Origin: Ancylobacter mangrovi
GTDB lineage: Bacteria > Pseudomonadota > Alphaproteobacteria > Rhizobiales > Xanthobacteraceae
DNA: 64,000 nt
Assembly (NCBI RefSeq): GCF_024752355.1
Contig: NZ_JANTHZ010000002.1
Coordinates: 496,001 to 560,000 of the forward strand
Reading direction: 5' to 3'
The first letter of the stretch is position 1. Each line of letters opens with the position of its first letter. The notes under the pieces are model-generated. The model made no database searches, was not told the origin of the DNA, and saw nothing but the letters and a program-made list of their open reading frames with translations. A program made the translations under genes and the position numbers. This document shows positions 26,644 through 35,133 of this stretch, in pieces.

Positions 26644-27546
26644 ATGACATCTGATCCGCGCCCCGCCTCCCGCCCCGGCGACATCCCGCCGGTCATCACC
26701 TCCTTCGCCGGACTCGCGCCGGGCTACGACGTCATCCTGTGCGACGTCTGGGGCGTGCTGCACAACGGCGTCGCCGCCTTCGCGCCGGCAGCGGACGCGC
26801 TTGAGTGCGCCCGCGCCGCGGGGGCCACGGTGATCCTGGTCTCCAACGCGCCGCGACCGCGCGAGGGGGTGGCGCGCATCCTCGACGGGCTCGGCGTGCC
26901 GCGCACGGCCTACGACACGATCGTCACCTCCGGCATGGTGACGAACGCGCTGCTGGCGGAGCGCCCGGGGGTGCGGATGTGGCACCTCGGCCCGGAGCGC
27001 GACCTTGGCATCTATGACGGGCTCGACCTCAGCCTGACCGGGTTCGAGGCGGCCGAGCTGATCGTCTGCACCGGCCTGTTCGACGACACGGTGGAGACGC
27101 CGGACGACTATGCCGCCACGCTGAAGGAAGCGAAGGCGCGCGCGCTGCCCTTCATCTGCGCCAATCCCGACATCGTGGTCGAGCGCGGCGGCGACCTGAT
27201 CTGGTGCGCCGGCGCCATCGCCGAAGCCTATGAAGCGCTGGGCGGCGAGGCGGTCTATTGCGGCAAGCCGCACCGGCCGATCTACGACACCGCCTTCGCC
27301 ACCGCCCGCGCCCTGCGCGGCACCGAGACCGCACCCGGGCGCATCCTCGCCATCGGCGACGCGCTGCGCACCGACCTTGCCGGCGCGCTCGGGGCGGGCA
27401 TCGACTGCCTGTTCGTCGGCGCCGGGATCCATGCCGGCGAGCTCGGGCTCGAGCACGGCGCCGAGGTCGACCCGAAGGCGCTGGCGCGGTTGCTGGCCGA
27501 CGGGCCGGGGCTGCCGGTCGCCGTCACCACGCGGCTCGCCTGGTAG
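26644..27546 (+). CDS. HAD-superfamily hydrolase, subfamily IIA (TIGR01459-like)
   Basis: 300 residues. The HAD motifs are clear: motif I DVWGVLHNG (nucleophile Asp), motif II VSNAPRP, the lysine of motif III in CGKPHRPIYDTAF, and motif IV GDALRTDLAGALGAGID. The DVWGV form instead of DxDGV marks the alphaproteobacterial TIGR01459-type branch of class IIA HAD phosphatases, related to NagD and 4-nitrophenylphosphatases. The substrate is unknown. It is 110 bases upstream of ribF in the same direction, a neighbour pair often seen in Hyphomicrobiales, so a role in flavin metabolism is possible but inferred. Confidence 0.88.
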   Translation: MTSDPRPASRPGDIPPVITSFAGLAPGYDVILCDVWGVLHNGVAAFAPAADALECARAAGATVILVSNAPRPREGVARILDGLGVPRTAYDTIVTSGMVTNALLAERPGVRMWHLGPERDLGIYDGLDLSLTGFEAAELIVCTGLFDDTVETPDDYAATLKEAKARALPFICANPDIVVERGGDLIWCAGAIAEAYEALGGEAVYCGKPHRPIYDTAFATARALRGTETAPGRILAIGDALRTDLAGALGAGIDCLFVGAGIHAGELGLEHGAEVDPKALARLLADGPGLPVAVTTRLAW

Positions 27547-27656
27547 CGCGCGGGGTTACTCCGGATTGACGCGGGCCGGCGGGCGCGCCAGTTATGCGCC
27601 ATGGCGCGGGCCGGCGTGGCCCGCCTTCCGATGCCGCGTGCCCGCCTGTCGCCGAG

Positions 27657-28607
27657 ATGATGCAGCCGATCCACCGTTCCCATCCGTTCCGCGTGCTGAG
27701 CGGCAGCGAGGCCCTGCCGGCCGAGCTCGCCCATCCCGTGGTCGCCATCGGCAATTTCGACGGCGTGCATCGCGGCCACCGGGCGGTGATCGGCACCGCG
27801 CTGGAGCAGGCCCGCTCGCTCGGACGGGCGGCGCTGGCGGTGACCTTCGAGCCGCATCCGCGCTCCTTCTTCCGGCCCGACGAGCCGGTGTTCCGCCTCA
27901 CCCCGGCGCCGATGAAGCTGGCCCGGCTGGCCGAGACCGGGCTCGACGGCGCGGTGGTGCTGGGCTTCGACGCCGCGCTCGCGGCCAAGGACGCGGAGGC
28001 CTTCGTCGCCGACATACTGATCGGCCGGCTCGGCGTCGCCATGGTGGTCGCCGGCTACGACTTCCATTTCGGCAAGGGCCGCGGCGGCTCGCCGATCTTC
28101 CTGCGCGAGGCCGGTCGGCGCCACGGCTTCCCGGTCGAGATCGTGCCGCCGCTGCTGGACGAGGGGGCGCAGATCTCCTCGAGCGCGATCCGCGCCGCGC
28201 TGGAGCAGGGCCGGGTCGAGCAGGCGGCCGACATGCTGGGCGCGCCCTGGGCGGTCGAGGCCGAGGTGATCCACGGCGACAAGCGCGGGCGCGAGCTCGG
28301 CTACCCGACCCTCAACATGCGTCTCGACCCGGCGATCACGCTCGCCCACGGCATCTATGCGGTGACGGTCGAGATCGACGGCACGGTGCACAAGGGGGTG
28401 GCGAGCTTCGGCCGCCGGCCGACCTTCGACGACGGCGCGCCGCGGCTCGAAACCTTCGTGTTCGACTATGCCGGCGACCTCTATGGCCGGGTGCTGCGGG
28501 TCGCCTTCCACGCCTATCTGCGCCCGGAGCTGAAGTTCGACAGCATCGAGGCGCTGATCACGCAGATGGACGAGGACAGCGCCCGCGCCCGCGCCGCGCT
28601 GGGCTAG
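27657..28607 (+). CDS. ribF: Bifunctional riboflavin kinase / FAD synthetase
   Basis: Phosphorylates riboflavin to FMN and adenylylates FMN to FAD. The 316-residue protein has the N-terminal adenylyltransferase domain with VVAIGNFDGVHRGHRAVI (nucleotidyl-transferase HxGH-like motif), TFEPHPRSFF and the ISSSAIRAAL segment. The C-terminal riboflavin kinase domain has GDKRGRELGYPTLNMRL and GVASFGRRPTFDD. Two adjacent ATG codons (27657, 27660) could start it, with only a weak ribosome site. It converges on the GFA-family gene across a hairpin. Confidence 0.96.
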   Translation: MMQPIHRSHPFRVLSGSEALPAELAHPVVAIGNFDGVHRGHRAVIGTALEQARSLGRAALAVTFEPHPRSFFRPDEPVFRLTPAPMKLARLAETGLDGAVVLGFDAALAAKDAEAFVADILIGRLGVAMVVAGYDFHFGKGRGGSPIFLREAGRRHGFPVEIVPPLLDEGAQISSSAIRAALEQGRVEQAADMLGAPWAVEAEVIHGDKRGRELGYPTLNMRLDPAITLAHGIYAVTVEIDGTVHKGVASFGRRPTFDDGAPRLETFVFDYAGDLYGRVLRVAFHAYLRPELKFDSIEALITQMDEDSARARAALG

Positions 28608-28645
28608 GGCTCGCCCGCGCAGGGTGGTCGCCGAAGCGGGCTTGC

Positions 28646-28670
28646 GGCGGCCGTCGTTGCCAGGGCCGCC
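28646..28670. terminator. Hairpin between ribF and the GFA-family gene
   Basis: A 7-bp GC stem (28646-28652 with 28664-28670, GGCGGCC/GGCCGCC) around an 11-base loop lies in the 73-base gap between two convergent genes. It is a likely bidirectional terminator without a T tract. Confidence 0.45.
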
Positions 28671-28680
28671 GGCCATAGGC

Positions 28681-29085
28681 TTATTCCCCGATGATCCGGG
28701 CCGGCCGCACATAGTCGAAGCCGCCTTTGCCCGGCCAGGATCGCCCGTCGGGATAGCGCAGTTCCGTTCCGGCGAGGTCCTTCTCGTCCGCGAGGCGCAT
28801 ATTGACGCCCATCTGGCTGTTGCCGAACCGTGAGACGGCACTCGCGGTCAGGACGAAGTGCGTGGTCGACCCGCAAGTCGGGCAGAAGTGGATTTCGGCC
28901 GCCGGGTCTTCCTTGTCTTCCCGGCTATATCCGTTCGTCACCCCTTCGACGCCGACCTCCGACGGGCTGAAATAGGCCCATCGGGCACCCGATTTGCTGC
29001 AAAGGGTGCAGTTGCACGCGTTGATGAACGCGGGCGGCGCTGGAATATCGACGCGGACACGGCCGCAGAGGCAGAAAAATGTCAT
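28681..29085 (-). CDS. GFA / CENP-V-like zinc-binding protein
   Basis: 134 residues with the GFA fold cysteines: an N-terminal CxC (FCLCGRVRV), CNCTLCSKSG in the middle and HFCPTCGSTTHF near residue 70, binding two zinc ions. The founding family name is glutathione-dependent formaldehyde-activating enzyme, but most members have no proven activity. Residue 2 onwards (TFFCLCGRV) begins directly at the domain, supporting ATG 29085. Third-position GC looks somewhat lower than in neighbouring genes, so acquisition is possible but not shown. Confidence 0.83.
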   Translation of the reverse strand: MTFFCLCGRVRVDIPAPPAFINACNCTLCSKSGARWAYFSPSEVGVEGVTNGYSREDKEDPAAEIHFCPTCGSTTHFVLTASAVSRFGNSQMGVNMRLADEKDLAGTELRYPDGRSWPGKGGFDYVRPARIIGE

Positions 29086-30014
29086 CGTTTTCGATCCCGT
29101 CAGACGGTGCCTTGTTTCACAGCCGCCGCCGGCATTCCACCACGCCCTGACCTCCGCGCTCCTTCCCCCACCCAGCACCGAACCCCCGCACCCCTCGCGG
29201 GGCCGGGCGGATGACGGCACGGGGCGCCCTCCAGGAGGGCGCGCGGGGCGCCGGGGCGGAACGCTCCGGCGGTCGCCTGCACCGTGTGGGAAAAGGTGGT
29301 GCAAGCCTTTAGTCAACCGTCCGACGCGCCGCTCCCGGCGCCCCGCACGCGGTGTTTGAGGCTTGCTCCCTGCGGCCCCCGGAGGACTTACCGTTGCTAT
29401 CCTCCGCTGTGGCGCGGCACGCCGCCCGGTGGACCGCGGTGATGCGGCCCGGGAACGCAAGGCTTGGGCCGCCACGGGCCGAGGGTGCGTTATCCCTTTT
29501 CCCATGGCCACCGCCCCCGTCCCGCGCGAGCCGGCCGCTCCGGTTGCGCCCCCTTGCCGGGACAGGTGCGGGCATTATCGCCCCGCCCCTGGGGGGTGCG
29601 GATAAGTTTCTCTGGGAGGGGATGGGAGGCCGGAGCTGCGGCTGTCCGACTGGTAAGGGATCGGAGACGGCCCACGCCGGGTGAGGATGCGCGCTACAAT
29701 CCCACCCGGCCTTCAACCTCGCCCGCCGCCGTGGGGCGACCCCGCTCCAGCGGGAAGAGGTGGGGGAAGGGGCAGGCCGGCCCGCTCCCGCGCCGCACCC
29801 CGGTGCCACCCCGGTGACGGGAGGGCACGCGTCGCCACCCGCCGGCCCCGAGCCGGCGTGCGGCGACCGTCACCCATTCCGTCTTCCCTGCCGCCCCTAC
29901 GCCGTTCGCCTGACCCCTCCGCGCGCGCTCCGCCTTCCCGGTAGCGGCCTCCGCACCGCCCTTGCACCGCCTTGCGGCTGCGCTTAAACCGGGCGGCGAG
30001 TGAAGGAGCGCGCG
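29086..30014. other. 929-base intergenic region between GFA gene and ileS
   Basis: No credible coding sequence: the open frames here lack ribosome sites and have random-looking composition. It holds the 6S-like RNA candidate at 29340-29500, an 8-base inverted repeat GCAAGCCT (29301-29308) / AGGCTTGC (29359-29366), a TACAAT -10-like hexamer at 29695-29700 without a good -35, and the ileS ribosome site at 30003-30008. Purine-rich GGGAGGGG tracts lie near 29612-29630. No T-box or other aminoacyl-tRNA-linked leader is evident. Confidence 0.6.
29340..29500 (+). ncRNA. ssrS: 6S RNA (ssrS) candidate
   Basis: The roughly 150-160 base stretch folds into one long, interrupted rod. Pairs are 29344-29348 with 29485-29489, 29349-29352 with 29469-29472, 29357-29366 with 29457-29466 (one mismatch, two wobbles), 29367-29370 with 29451-29454, and 29374-29377 with 29446-29449. 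The apical part holds hairpin 29380-29386/29400-29406 and the small hairpin 29411-29414/29420-29423. Long-rod topology, length and the 5' order TGTTTG...GCTTGC TCCCTG.GGCC resemble E. coli 6S RNA (TGTTCG...TCCCCTGAGCC). 6S RNA mimics an open promoter and binds the housekeeping RNA polymerase. A T4 run follows at 29497. The usual zapA neighbour is absent, and the strand is inferred from the resemblance. Confidence 0.5.
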
Positions 30015-33000
30015 ATGACGAGCCGCAACAGCGACGGTCGTACCGACAAAGAACCCGCCGGCGAGGCCGCGGCGCATGACTATTCGTCGACCCTGTTCCT
30101 GCCGCAGACGGAGTTCCCGATGCGCGCCGGCCTGCCGCAGCGCGAGCCGGAGCTGCTGAAGCGCTGGGAGCGGATCGACCTCTACGGCCGGCAGCGCCAG
30201 GCCGGCGCCGGGCGCCCGCGCTTCGTGCTGCATGACGGCCCGCCCTACGCCAACGGCAACATCCATATCGGCCACGCGCTCAACAAGATCCTCAAGGACG
30301 TGGTGGTGCGCTCGCAGGGCGCGCTCGGCCACGATTCCAACTACGTCCCGGGCTGGGACTGCCACGGCCTGCCGATCGAGTGGAAGATCGAGGAAGAGAA
30401 CTACCGCAAGAAGGGCAAGGTGAAGCCCGACTTCGCCGACGCCGCCGCCATGGTCGCCTTCCGCCAGGAATGCCGCGCCTATGCCGAGCACTGGCTCGAC
30501 GTGCAGCGCGAGGAGTTCAAGCGGCTCGGCGTCGAGGGCGACTGGGCCCATCCCTACGCCACCATGGCGTTCCCCGCCGAGGCGCAGATCGCCCGCGAGA
30601 TCATGAAGTTCGCCGCCAACGGCCTGCTCTATCGCGGCTCCAAGCCGGTGATGTGGTCGGTGGTGGAGAACACCGCGCTCGCCGAGGCGGAGGTCGAGTA
30701 TCACGACCACACCTCGACCACGATCTACGTCAAGTTCCCGGTCAAGGGCTACCGCAAGAGCGCGGCCACCGCGGGCGGCCTGCCCAAGGGGCTGGAGCCG
30801 GCCGACAAGGCCGACGACATCCACCTCTTCCCCTCCTATGAGGGCGCCTCGGTCGTCATCTGGACCACGACGCCCTGGACCATTCCGGGCAACCGCGCCA
30901 TCGCCTTCTCGCCGGACGTCACCTACGCCGTCTACGAGGTGACCGAGGCGCCGGCCGACAACTGGGCCAAGGTGGGCGAGCACTTCATCCTCGCCGACAA
31001 CCTCGCCGAGGAGGTGTTCAAGGCCGCGCGCGTGACCGGCTACGAGCGCCACAAAGAGGTCGACCCGACGCACCTCGTCTGCGCCCATCCGCTGGCGGGG
31101 GTGAAGGGCACCAAGGGCTATTTCGACTTCCCCGTGCCCGTGGTCGCCGGCGACTTCGTGACCGACGACACTGGCACCGGCTTCGTGCACATGGCCCCCG
31201 GCCACGGCGCCGACGACTTCAACCTCTACATCTCCGCCAAGCTCGGCGAGGTGCCGCACACGGTCGGCCCCGACGGCTACTACTACGACCACGTGCCGCT
31301 GTTCGGCGGCCACCGGGTGATGGACGACAAGGGCAAGGACGGCGACGCCAACGACGTCGTCATCAAGGCGCTGGCGGCGGCGGACAGGATCATCGCCCGC
31401 GGGCGTCTGAAGCACCAGTATCCGCACTCCTGGCGCTCCAAGGCGCCGATCATCTTCCGCAACACGCCGCAATGGTTCATCGCGATGGACAAGGACATCG
31501 CGGCGGCGGACGGCTCGGCGACGGCCGGCGACACGCTGCGCGCGCGGGCGCTGGGCGGCATCGCCGGGGTCGAGTGGGTGCCCGAGACCGGGCGCAACCG
31601 CATCAACGGCATGATCGAGAACCGCCCCGACTGGGTGGTCTCGCGCCAGCGCGCCTGGGGCGTGCCGATCGCCGTGTTCGTGAAGGACAAGGGCGACGGC
31701 ACGGTCGAGATCCTGCGCGACGACGAGGTGAACCGGCGCATCACCGAGGCCTTCGAGGCCGAGGGCGCCGACGCCTGGTACAAGGACGGCGCGGCGACCC
31801 GCTTCCTCGGCAACGAGTACAGCCCCGAGGAATGGCGCAAGGTCGACGACATCCTCGACGTCTGGTTCGATTCCGGCTCCACCCACGCCTTCACGCTGGA
31901 GGTGCGCGAGGACCTGAAGGTCGACCGCGCCTTCAATGGCGGGCCGGACCGGGTGATGTATCTCGAGGGCTCGGACCAGCACCGCGGCTGGTTCCACTCC
32001 TCGCTGCTGGAGAGCTGCGGCACCCGCGCGCGCCCACCCTACGACGTGGTGCTCACCCACGGCTTCGTGCTCGACGAGCAGGGCCGCAAGATGTCGAAGT
32101 CGATCGGCAACGTGGTCGCCCCGCAGGAGGTGATCAAGGCTTCCGGCGCCGACATCCTGCGGCTGTGGGTGTGCGCCTCGGACTATTCGGACGACCTGCG
32201 CATCGGCCCGGAGATCCTGAAGACCACGGTCGAGACCTACCGCAAGCTGCGCAACACGCTGCGCTGGCTGCTGGGCTCGCTGCACCACTACCGCGAGGCC
32301 GAGCGCGTCGCCTATGCCGACATGCCGGCGCTGGAGCGCATGGTGCTGCACCGGCTCCACGAGCTCGACGGCGTGGTGCGCGAGGCCTATGCCGGCTTCG
32401 ACTTCAAGCGCGTCAACGCGGCGCTGACCGCGTTCATGACCACCGAGCTCTCGGCGTTCTATTTCGACGTGCGCAAGGACGCGCTCTACTGCGACCCGAT
32501 CTCCTCGGTGACGCGCCATGCGTGCCTGACCGTGCTCGACGAGGTGTTCCAGCGCCTGGTGATCTGGCTGGCGCCGATCCTGCCCTTCACGGCGGAGGAG
32601 ACGTGGCTCGCGCGCTTCCCCTCCGAGGAAGATTCGGTGCACCTCCAGACCTTCCCGCAGACGCCGGCCAAGTGGCGCAACGACGCGCTCGCGGACGAAT
32701 GGCGCAAGATCCGCCAGGTGCGGCGCGTCGTGCTCGGCGCGCTGGAGGTGGAGCGGGCGGCCAAGCGCATCGGCTCCAGCCTCGAGGCGGCGCCGGCGAT
32801 CCACGTCACCGACCCGGCGCTGTTCGCGGCGGTGAGCGCGGTGGACCTCGCCGAGGTGTGCATCACCTCCGACGCCCATCTGATGCCCGACGAGGGACCG
32901 GCGGACGCGTTCCGGCTCGACGAGGTGCCGGGCGTCGCGGTGGTGCCGGTGCGGGCGCAGGGGCGCAAATGCGCGCGCTCCTGGAAGATCTCGCCGCTGG

Positions 33001-33089
33001 TGGGCACCGACCCGGACTATCCCGACGTGACCCCGCGCGACGCCATGGCGCTGCGCGAGCTCGCCAGCGCCCGGCGCGCCGCCGAGTGA
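30015..33089 (+). CDS. ileS: Isoleucyl-tRNA synthetase
   Basis: Class I synthetase charging tRNA-Ile. The 1024-residue product has the HIGH motif in [15 protein letters not shown] (near residue 85), the editing (CP1) domain with [15 protein letters not shown], the KMSKS motif in [10 protein letters not shown], and [15 protein letters not shown] before it. The C-terminal region ends [12 protein letters not shown]...DVTPRDA, where only one cysteine of the usual zinc finger is left. AAGGAG at 30003-30008 supports ATG 30015 over an in-frame start five codons earlier. lspA follows 88 bases downstream, the same ileS-lspA order as in E. coli. Confidence 0.97.
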   Translation: MTSRNSDGRTDKEPAGEAAAHDYSSTLFLPQTEFPMRAGLPQREPELLKRWERIDLYGRQRQAGAGRPRFVLHDGPPYANGNIHIGHALNKILKDVVVRSQGALGHDSNYVPGWDCHGLPIEWKIEEENYRKKGKVKPDFADAAAMVAFRQECRAYAEHWLDVQREEFKRLGVEGDWAHPYATMAFPAEAQIAREIMKFAANGLLYRGSKPVMWSVVENTALAEAEVEYHDHTSTTIYVKFPVKGYRKSAATAGGLPKGLEPADKADDIHLFPSYEGASVVIWTTTPWTIPGNRAIAFSPDVTYAVYEVTEAPADNWAKVGEHFILADNLAEEVFKAARVTGYERHKEVDPTHLVCAHPLAGVKGTKGYFDFPVPVVAGDFVTDDTGTGFVHMAPGHGADDFNLYISAKLGEVPHTVGPDGYYYDHVPLFGGHRVMDDKGKDGDANDVVIKALAAADRIIARGRLKHQYPHSWRSKAPIIFRNTPQWFIAMDKDIAAADGSATAGDTLRARALGGIAGVEWVPETGRNRINGMIENRPDWVVSRQRAWGVPIAVFVKDKGDGTVEILRDDEVNRRITEAFEAEGADAWYKDGAATRFLGNEYSPEEWRKVDDILDVWFDSGSTHAFTLEVREDLKVDRAFNGGPDRVMYLEGSDQHRGWFHSSLLESCGTRARPPYDVVLTHGFVLDEQGRKMSKSIGNVVAPQEVIKASGADILRLWVCASDYSDDLRIGPEILKTTVETYRKLRNTLRWLLGSLHHYREAERVAYADMPALERMVLHRLHELDGVVREAYAGFDFKRVNAALTAFMTTELSAFYFDVRKDALYCDPISSVTRHACLTVLDEVFQRLVIWLAPILPFTAEETWLARFPSEEDSVHLQTFPQTPAKWRNDALADEWRKIRQVRRVVLGALEVERAAKRIGSSLEAAPAIHVTDPALFAAVSAVDLAEVCITSDAHLMPDEGPADAFRLDEVPGVAVVPVRAQGRKCARSWKISPLVGTDPDYPDVTPRDAMALRELASARRAAE

Positions 33090-33177
33090 GCGGGCCCGCG
33101 CGCGCGGCGCCGTCCTCCGGTACGCCGGAGGCACGCGCGCGCCGGTCCTCGATGACGCCGCACCGGAAGCCGCCCGC

Positions 33178-33666
33178 ATGAAACTCCGCCTCGCCGGCCC
33201 CCGGACCCTCTACGGGGCGGGCTTCGCCCTCGCCGCCCTCGTCATCGACCAGGCCTCGAAGCTCGCCGTGCTGCACGGGGTCGACTTCGGCGATGCCGGC
33301 ATCGTCCACATCACGCCGTTCCTCGATTTCGTCGAGGCGTGGAACACCGGCATCAGCTACGGGCTGTTCGCGCAGGGCCCGCATGGCTGGTGGATTCTGG
33401 GCGGGGTGAAGGTGATCGCGGCGGTGCTGTTCTGGCTCTGGCTGGCGCGGGTCGACCGAAGGCTGGAGGCGGCGGCGCTGGGGCTGCTGATCGGCGGGGC
33501 GCTCGGCAACGCGATCGACCGCGGGCTCTACGGCGCGGTGTTCGACTTCGTGTCGCTGCACGCCTTCGGCTTCTACTGGTACATCTTCAACCTGTCGGAC
33601 GTGGCGATTGTTGCCGGGGTCGGGCTGCTTCTGTATGACTCCGTGCGTGGCGGCGCCGCAAATTAG
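33178..33666 (+). CDS. lspA: Lipoprotein signal peptidase (signal peptidase II)
   Basis: Inner-membrane aspartyl protease that removes the signal peptide of prolipoproteins after Lgt. The 162-residue protein has four membrane helices and all family boxes: VIDQASKLAV (box I), VEAWNTGISYGLF, the first catalytic Asp in GGALGNAIDRG, and the second in YIFNLSDVAIVAG. It is normal length. It lies downstream of ileS and immediately before a DUF3035-like gene and the M16 peptidase pair, forming an envelope-maturation neighbourhood. Confidence 0.96.
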   Translation: MKLRLAGPRTLYGAGFALAALVIDQASKLAVLHGVDFGDAGIVHITPFLDFVEAWNTGISYGLFAQGPHGWWILGGVKVIAAVLFWLWLARVDRRLEAAALGLLIGGALGNAIDRGLYGAVFDFVSLHAFGFYWYIFNLSDVAIVAGVGLLLYDSVRGGAAN

Positions 33667-33777
33667 CCGCCCTGCCGTGTTAACCGCCCATCGTCCGGGC
33701 ATGTGCGCGCTTCCGACCGTCTTCGCGCGCCGGCCCGGGAAGCCCGGCCCGACGCCGTGCCCTCAGGAGACGATCGG

Positions 33778-34443
33778 ATGATGAAGCGACCCCTTTCGAC
33801 GCGCGCCGCCCTTCTCGGCGGAGCTCTCGGCGTCGCCCTTGCCATGGCCGGCACACCGGCTTCCGCCCAGGAACAGAGCTTCACCGAGCAGCTCTTCACC
33901 AGCTTCGGCCTGGTGGCGCCGACGCCGCCGGAGATCGACTATCGCGAGCGCGCGCCGCTGGTGGTGCCCCCGGCCGACGACGTGCTGCCGCCCCCGCGCA
34001 ACGCCAACGCGCTGTCGCAGAACCCGGCCTGGCCGAAGGACGTGGACGTGCAGCGGCGCAAGGCCGAGCTCCAGGCGGCACGCACGCCGGTGAACTTCAG
34101 CGACCGCGACGCCACCCGCGCCCTCACCCCGGCCGAGGTCGCGCGCGGCACCAACCCGAACTCGACCTATCGCGGCGCGATGATGAAGAACAACGCCGAG
34201 CGACCGGACTGGCTGAAGCCGACCGAGGGCCTCGGCTTCCTCGGCTGGGACAAGAAGCAGAAGGAAAAGCCGATGGTGTTCCAGGGCGAGCCCGAGCGCA
34301 CCTCGCTGACCGAGCCGCCGCCCGGCTTCCAGACCCCCGCGGAAGGCGCCGCCTATGGCGTGGTCGCCGAGCGCCCGGACGAAAAGGAATGGAAGCTGCC
34401 GAACTGGTTCGACCGGACGCAGAGCAACAACGACCGGCACTGA
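33778..34443 (+). CDS. Exported DUF3035-like protein
   Basis: 221 residues. A Sec signal (RAALLGGALGVALAMAGTPASA, cleavage near residue 31) is followed by EQSFTEQLFTSFGLVAPTPPEIDYRERAPLVVPPADDVLPPPR. The RAPLVVPP...LPPP block is the recognisable part of DUF3035, a family that in Caulobacter includes the Bam-complex subunit BamF. The rest is Pro-rich and probably extended. No lipobox cysteine is visible, unlike Caulobacter BamF. Two ATG codons (33778, 33781) are possible; AGGAGA lies about 8 bases upstream. Its position between lspA and the M16 pair fits an envelope role, which is inferred. Confidence 0.7.
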   Translation: MMKRPLSTRAALLGGALGVALAMAGTPASAQEQSFTEQLFTSFGLVAPTPPEIDYRERAPLVVPPADDVLPPPRNANALSQNPAWPKDVDVQRRKAELQAARTPVNFSDRDATRALTPAEVARGTNPNSTYRGAMMKNNAERPDWLKPTEGLGFLGWDKKQKEKPMVFQGEPERTSLTEPPPGFQTPAEGAAYGVVAERPDEKEWKLPNWFDRTQSNNDRH

Positions 34444-35133
34444 GCCCGCGTGTGGGCCGGCGCGTGAGCCGGTTCGCGTGAGGCGGGTGGTCTGACGCGC
34501 GCGGCGGGCGTTACCCGGCGCGGCAGGCCGTGCCCGGCGGGCTTACCGGCAAGGGTCGGTACTGCCGGCCCGCGCTTTCCGAGGCCGGCGTGTCGTCGGG
34601 TTGTCCACGCCGGCTTGAGGCTTCACCGGCCGAGCTTCCCGGGACTAGGCTTTCACCGGCGATGGCTTTGCGGACCGGGACTCGCGGGATCGCCATTTCG
34701 CAGGCCCGACGGCCTCCGGGACCGTGTCCCGGCCGGCTCCCGACGTCGCGGAATCAAGGGCGCGCGCGGCGCACCTCACAGGGGAGTGATCCGGCGCGAC
34801 ATCGCGTGGCCATGATCTGTGGCAGACTCTCGCGCGAGAGCTGCGCGCCGCTCGCGCCACGCGGCGGCGATCCGGCCGCCCCTTCGCGCGGCGTTCCCCG
34901 CGCCGACCGACGCCCGTCTCGCGGAGCCCCCCGTTCCGCGCGACGTTCCGCCCTTCTGCACGACGCCCGGCCGCGACCGCTCCGGCCCGTGGGGCGCCCG
35001 TTTCAAGGCCCCTGCCGGCGCGATTCCCTCCGGCGCCGTCCGGGCCGCCGGGCGGCTTGCGTCATCCGAGGCCGATGCCGGCTATGGCTGAAGCCCGCCC
35101 GCGAGCCTATATCATGGCCTCGATACGGATATT
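34444..35133. other. 690-base intergenic region before the M16 peptidase pair
   Basis: No convincing gene. The long open frames crossing it start without ribosome sites and run on through the peptidase genes in wrong frames. It contains a strong palindrome at 34822-34844 (listed separately), two near-repeats of GGCTTCACCGGC / GGCTTTCACCGGC near 34619-34662, and a TATATC -10-like hexamer at 35108-35113, 20 bases before the first M16 gene. I found no RNase P, tmRNA or SRP signatures. Confidence 0.5.
34822..34844. repeat. Near-perfect palindrome CTCTCGCGCGAGAG with extended arms
   Basis: The core CTCTCGCGCGAGAG (34827-34840) is a perfect 14-base palindrome. Flanking GCAG (34822-34825) and CTGC (34841-34844) extend it to 11 paired positions per side with one bulged A at 34826. 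It stands alone in the large gap, 290 bases before the M16 operon, so it is either a protein-binding site or a stable hairpin. No regulator gene is adjacent. Confidence 0.5.

Noticed and set aside
25609-28841. Long minus-strand frames opposite the Crp/Fnr, HAD and ribF genes
   Set aside because: The sense genes have clear domains and starts; the antisense products do not resemble any protein family.
29380-29410. Reverse strand AGGATAGCAACGGTAAGTCC resembling the SRP RNA loop region
   Set aside because: The invariant GGTCAGG...GGAA tetraloop block of SRP RNA is missing, and the surrounding fold is the long rod described as 6S-like. The resemblance is local and probably chance.
29501-30014. 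T-box or other leader for ileS
   Set aside because: No specifier-loop or T-box sequence (such as TGGTACCGCG-like block) is visible, and T-boxes are not expected in this class.
29694-33179. Very long open frame (over 1,100 codons) antisense to ileS
   Set aside because: It mirrors ileS codons in a GC-rich genome. The translation is Arg/His/Gly/Asp-rich with no family features, while the sense strand encodes an intact IleRS with all motifs.
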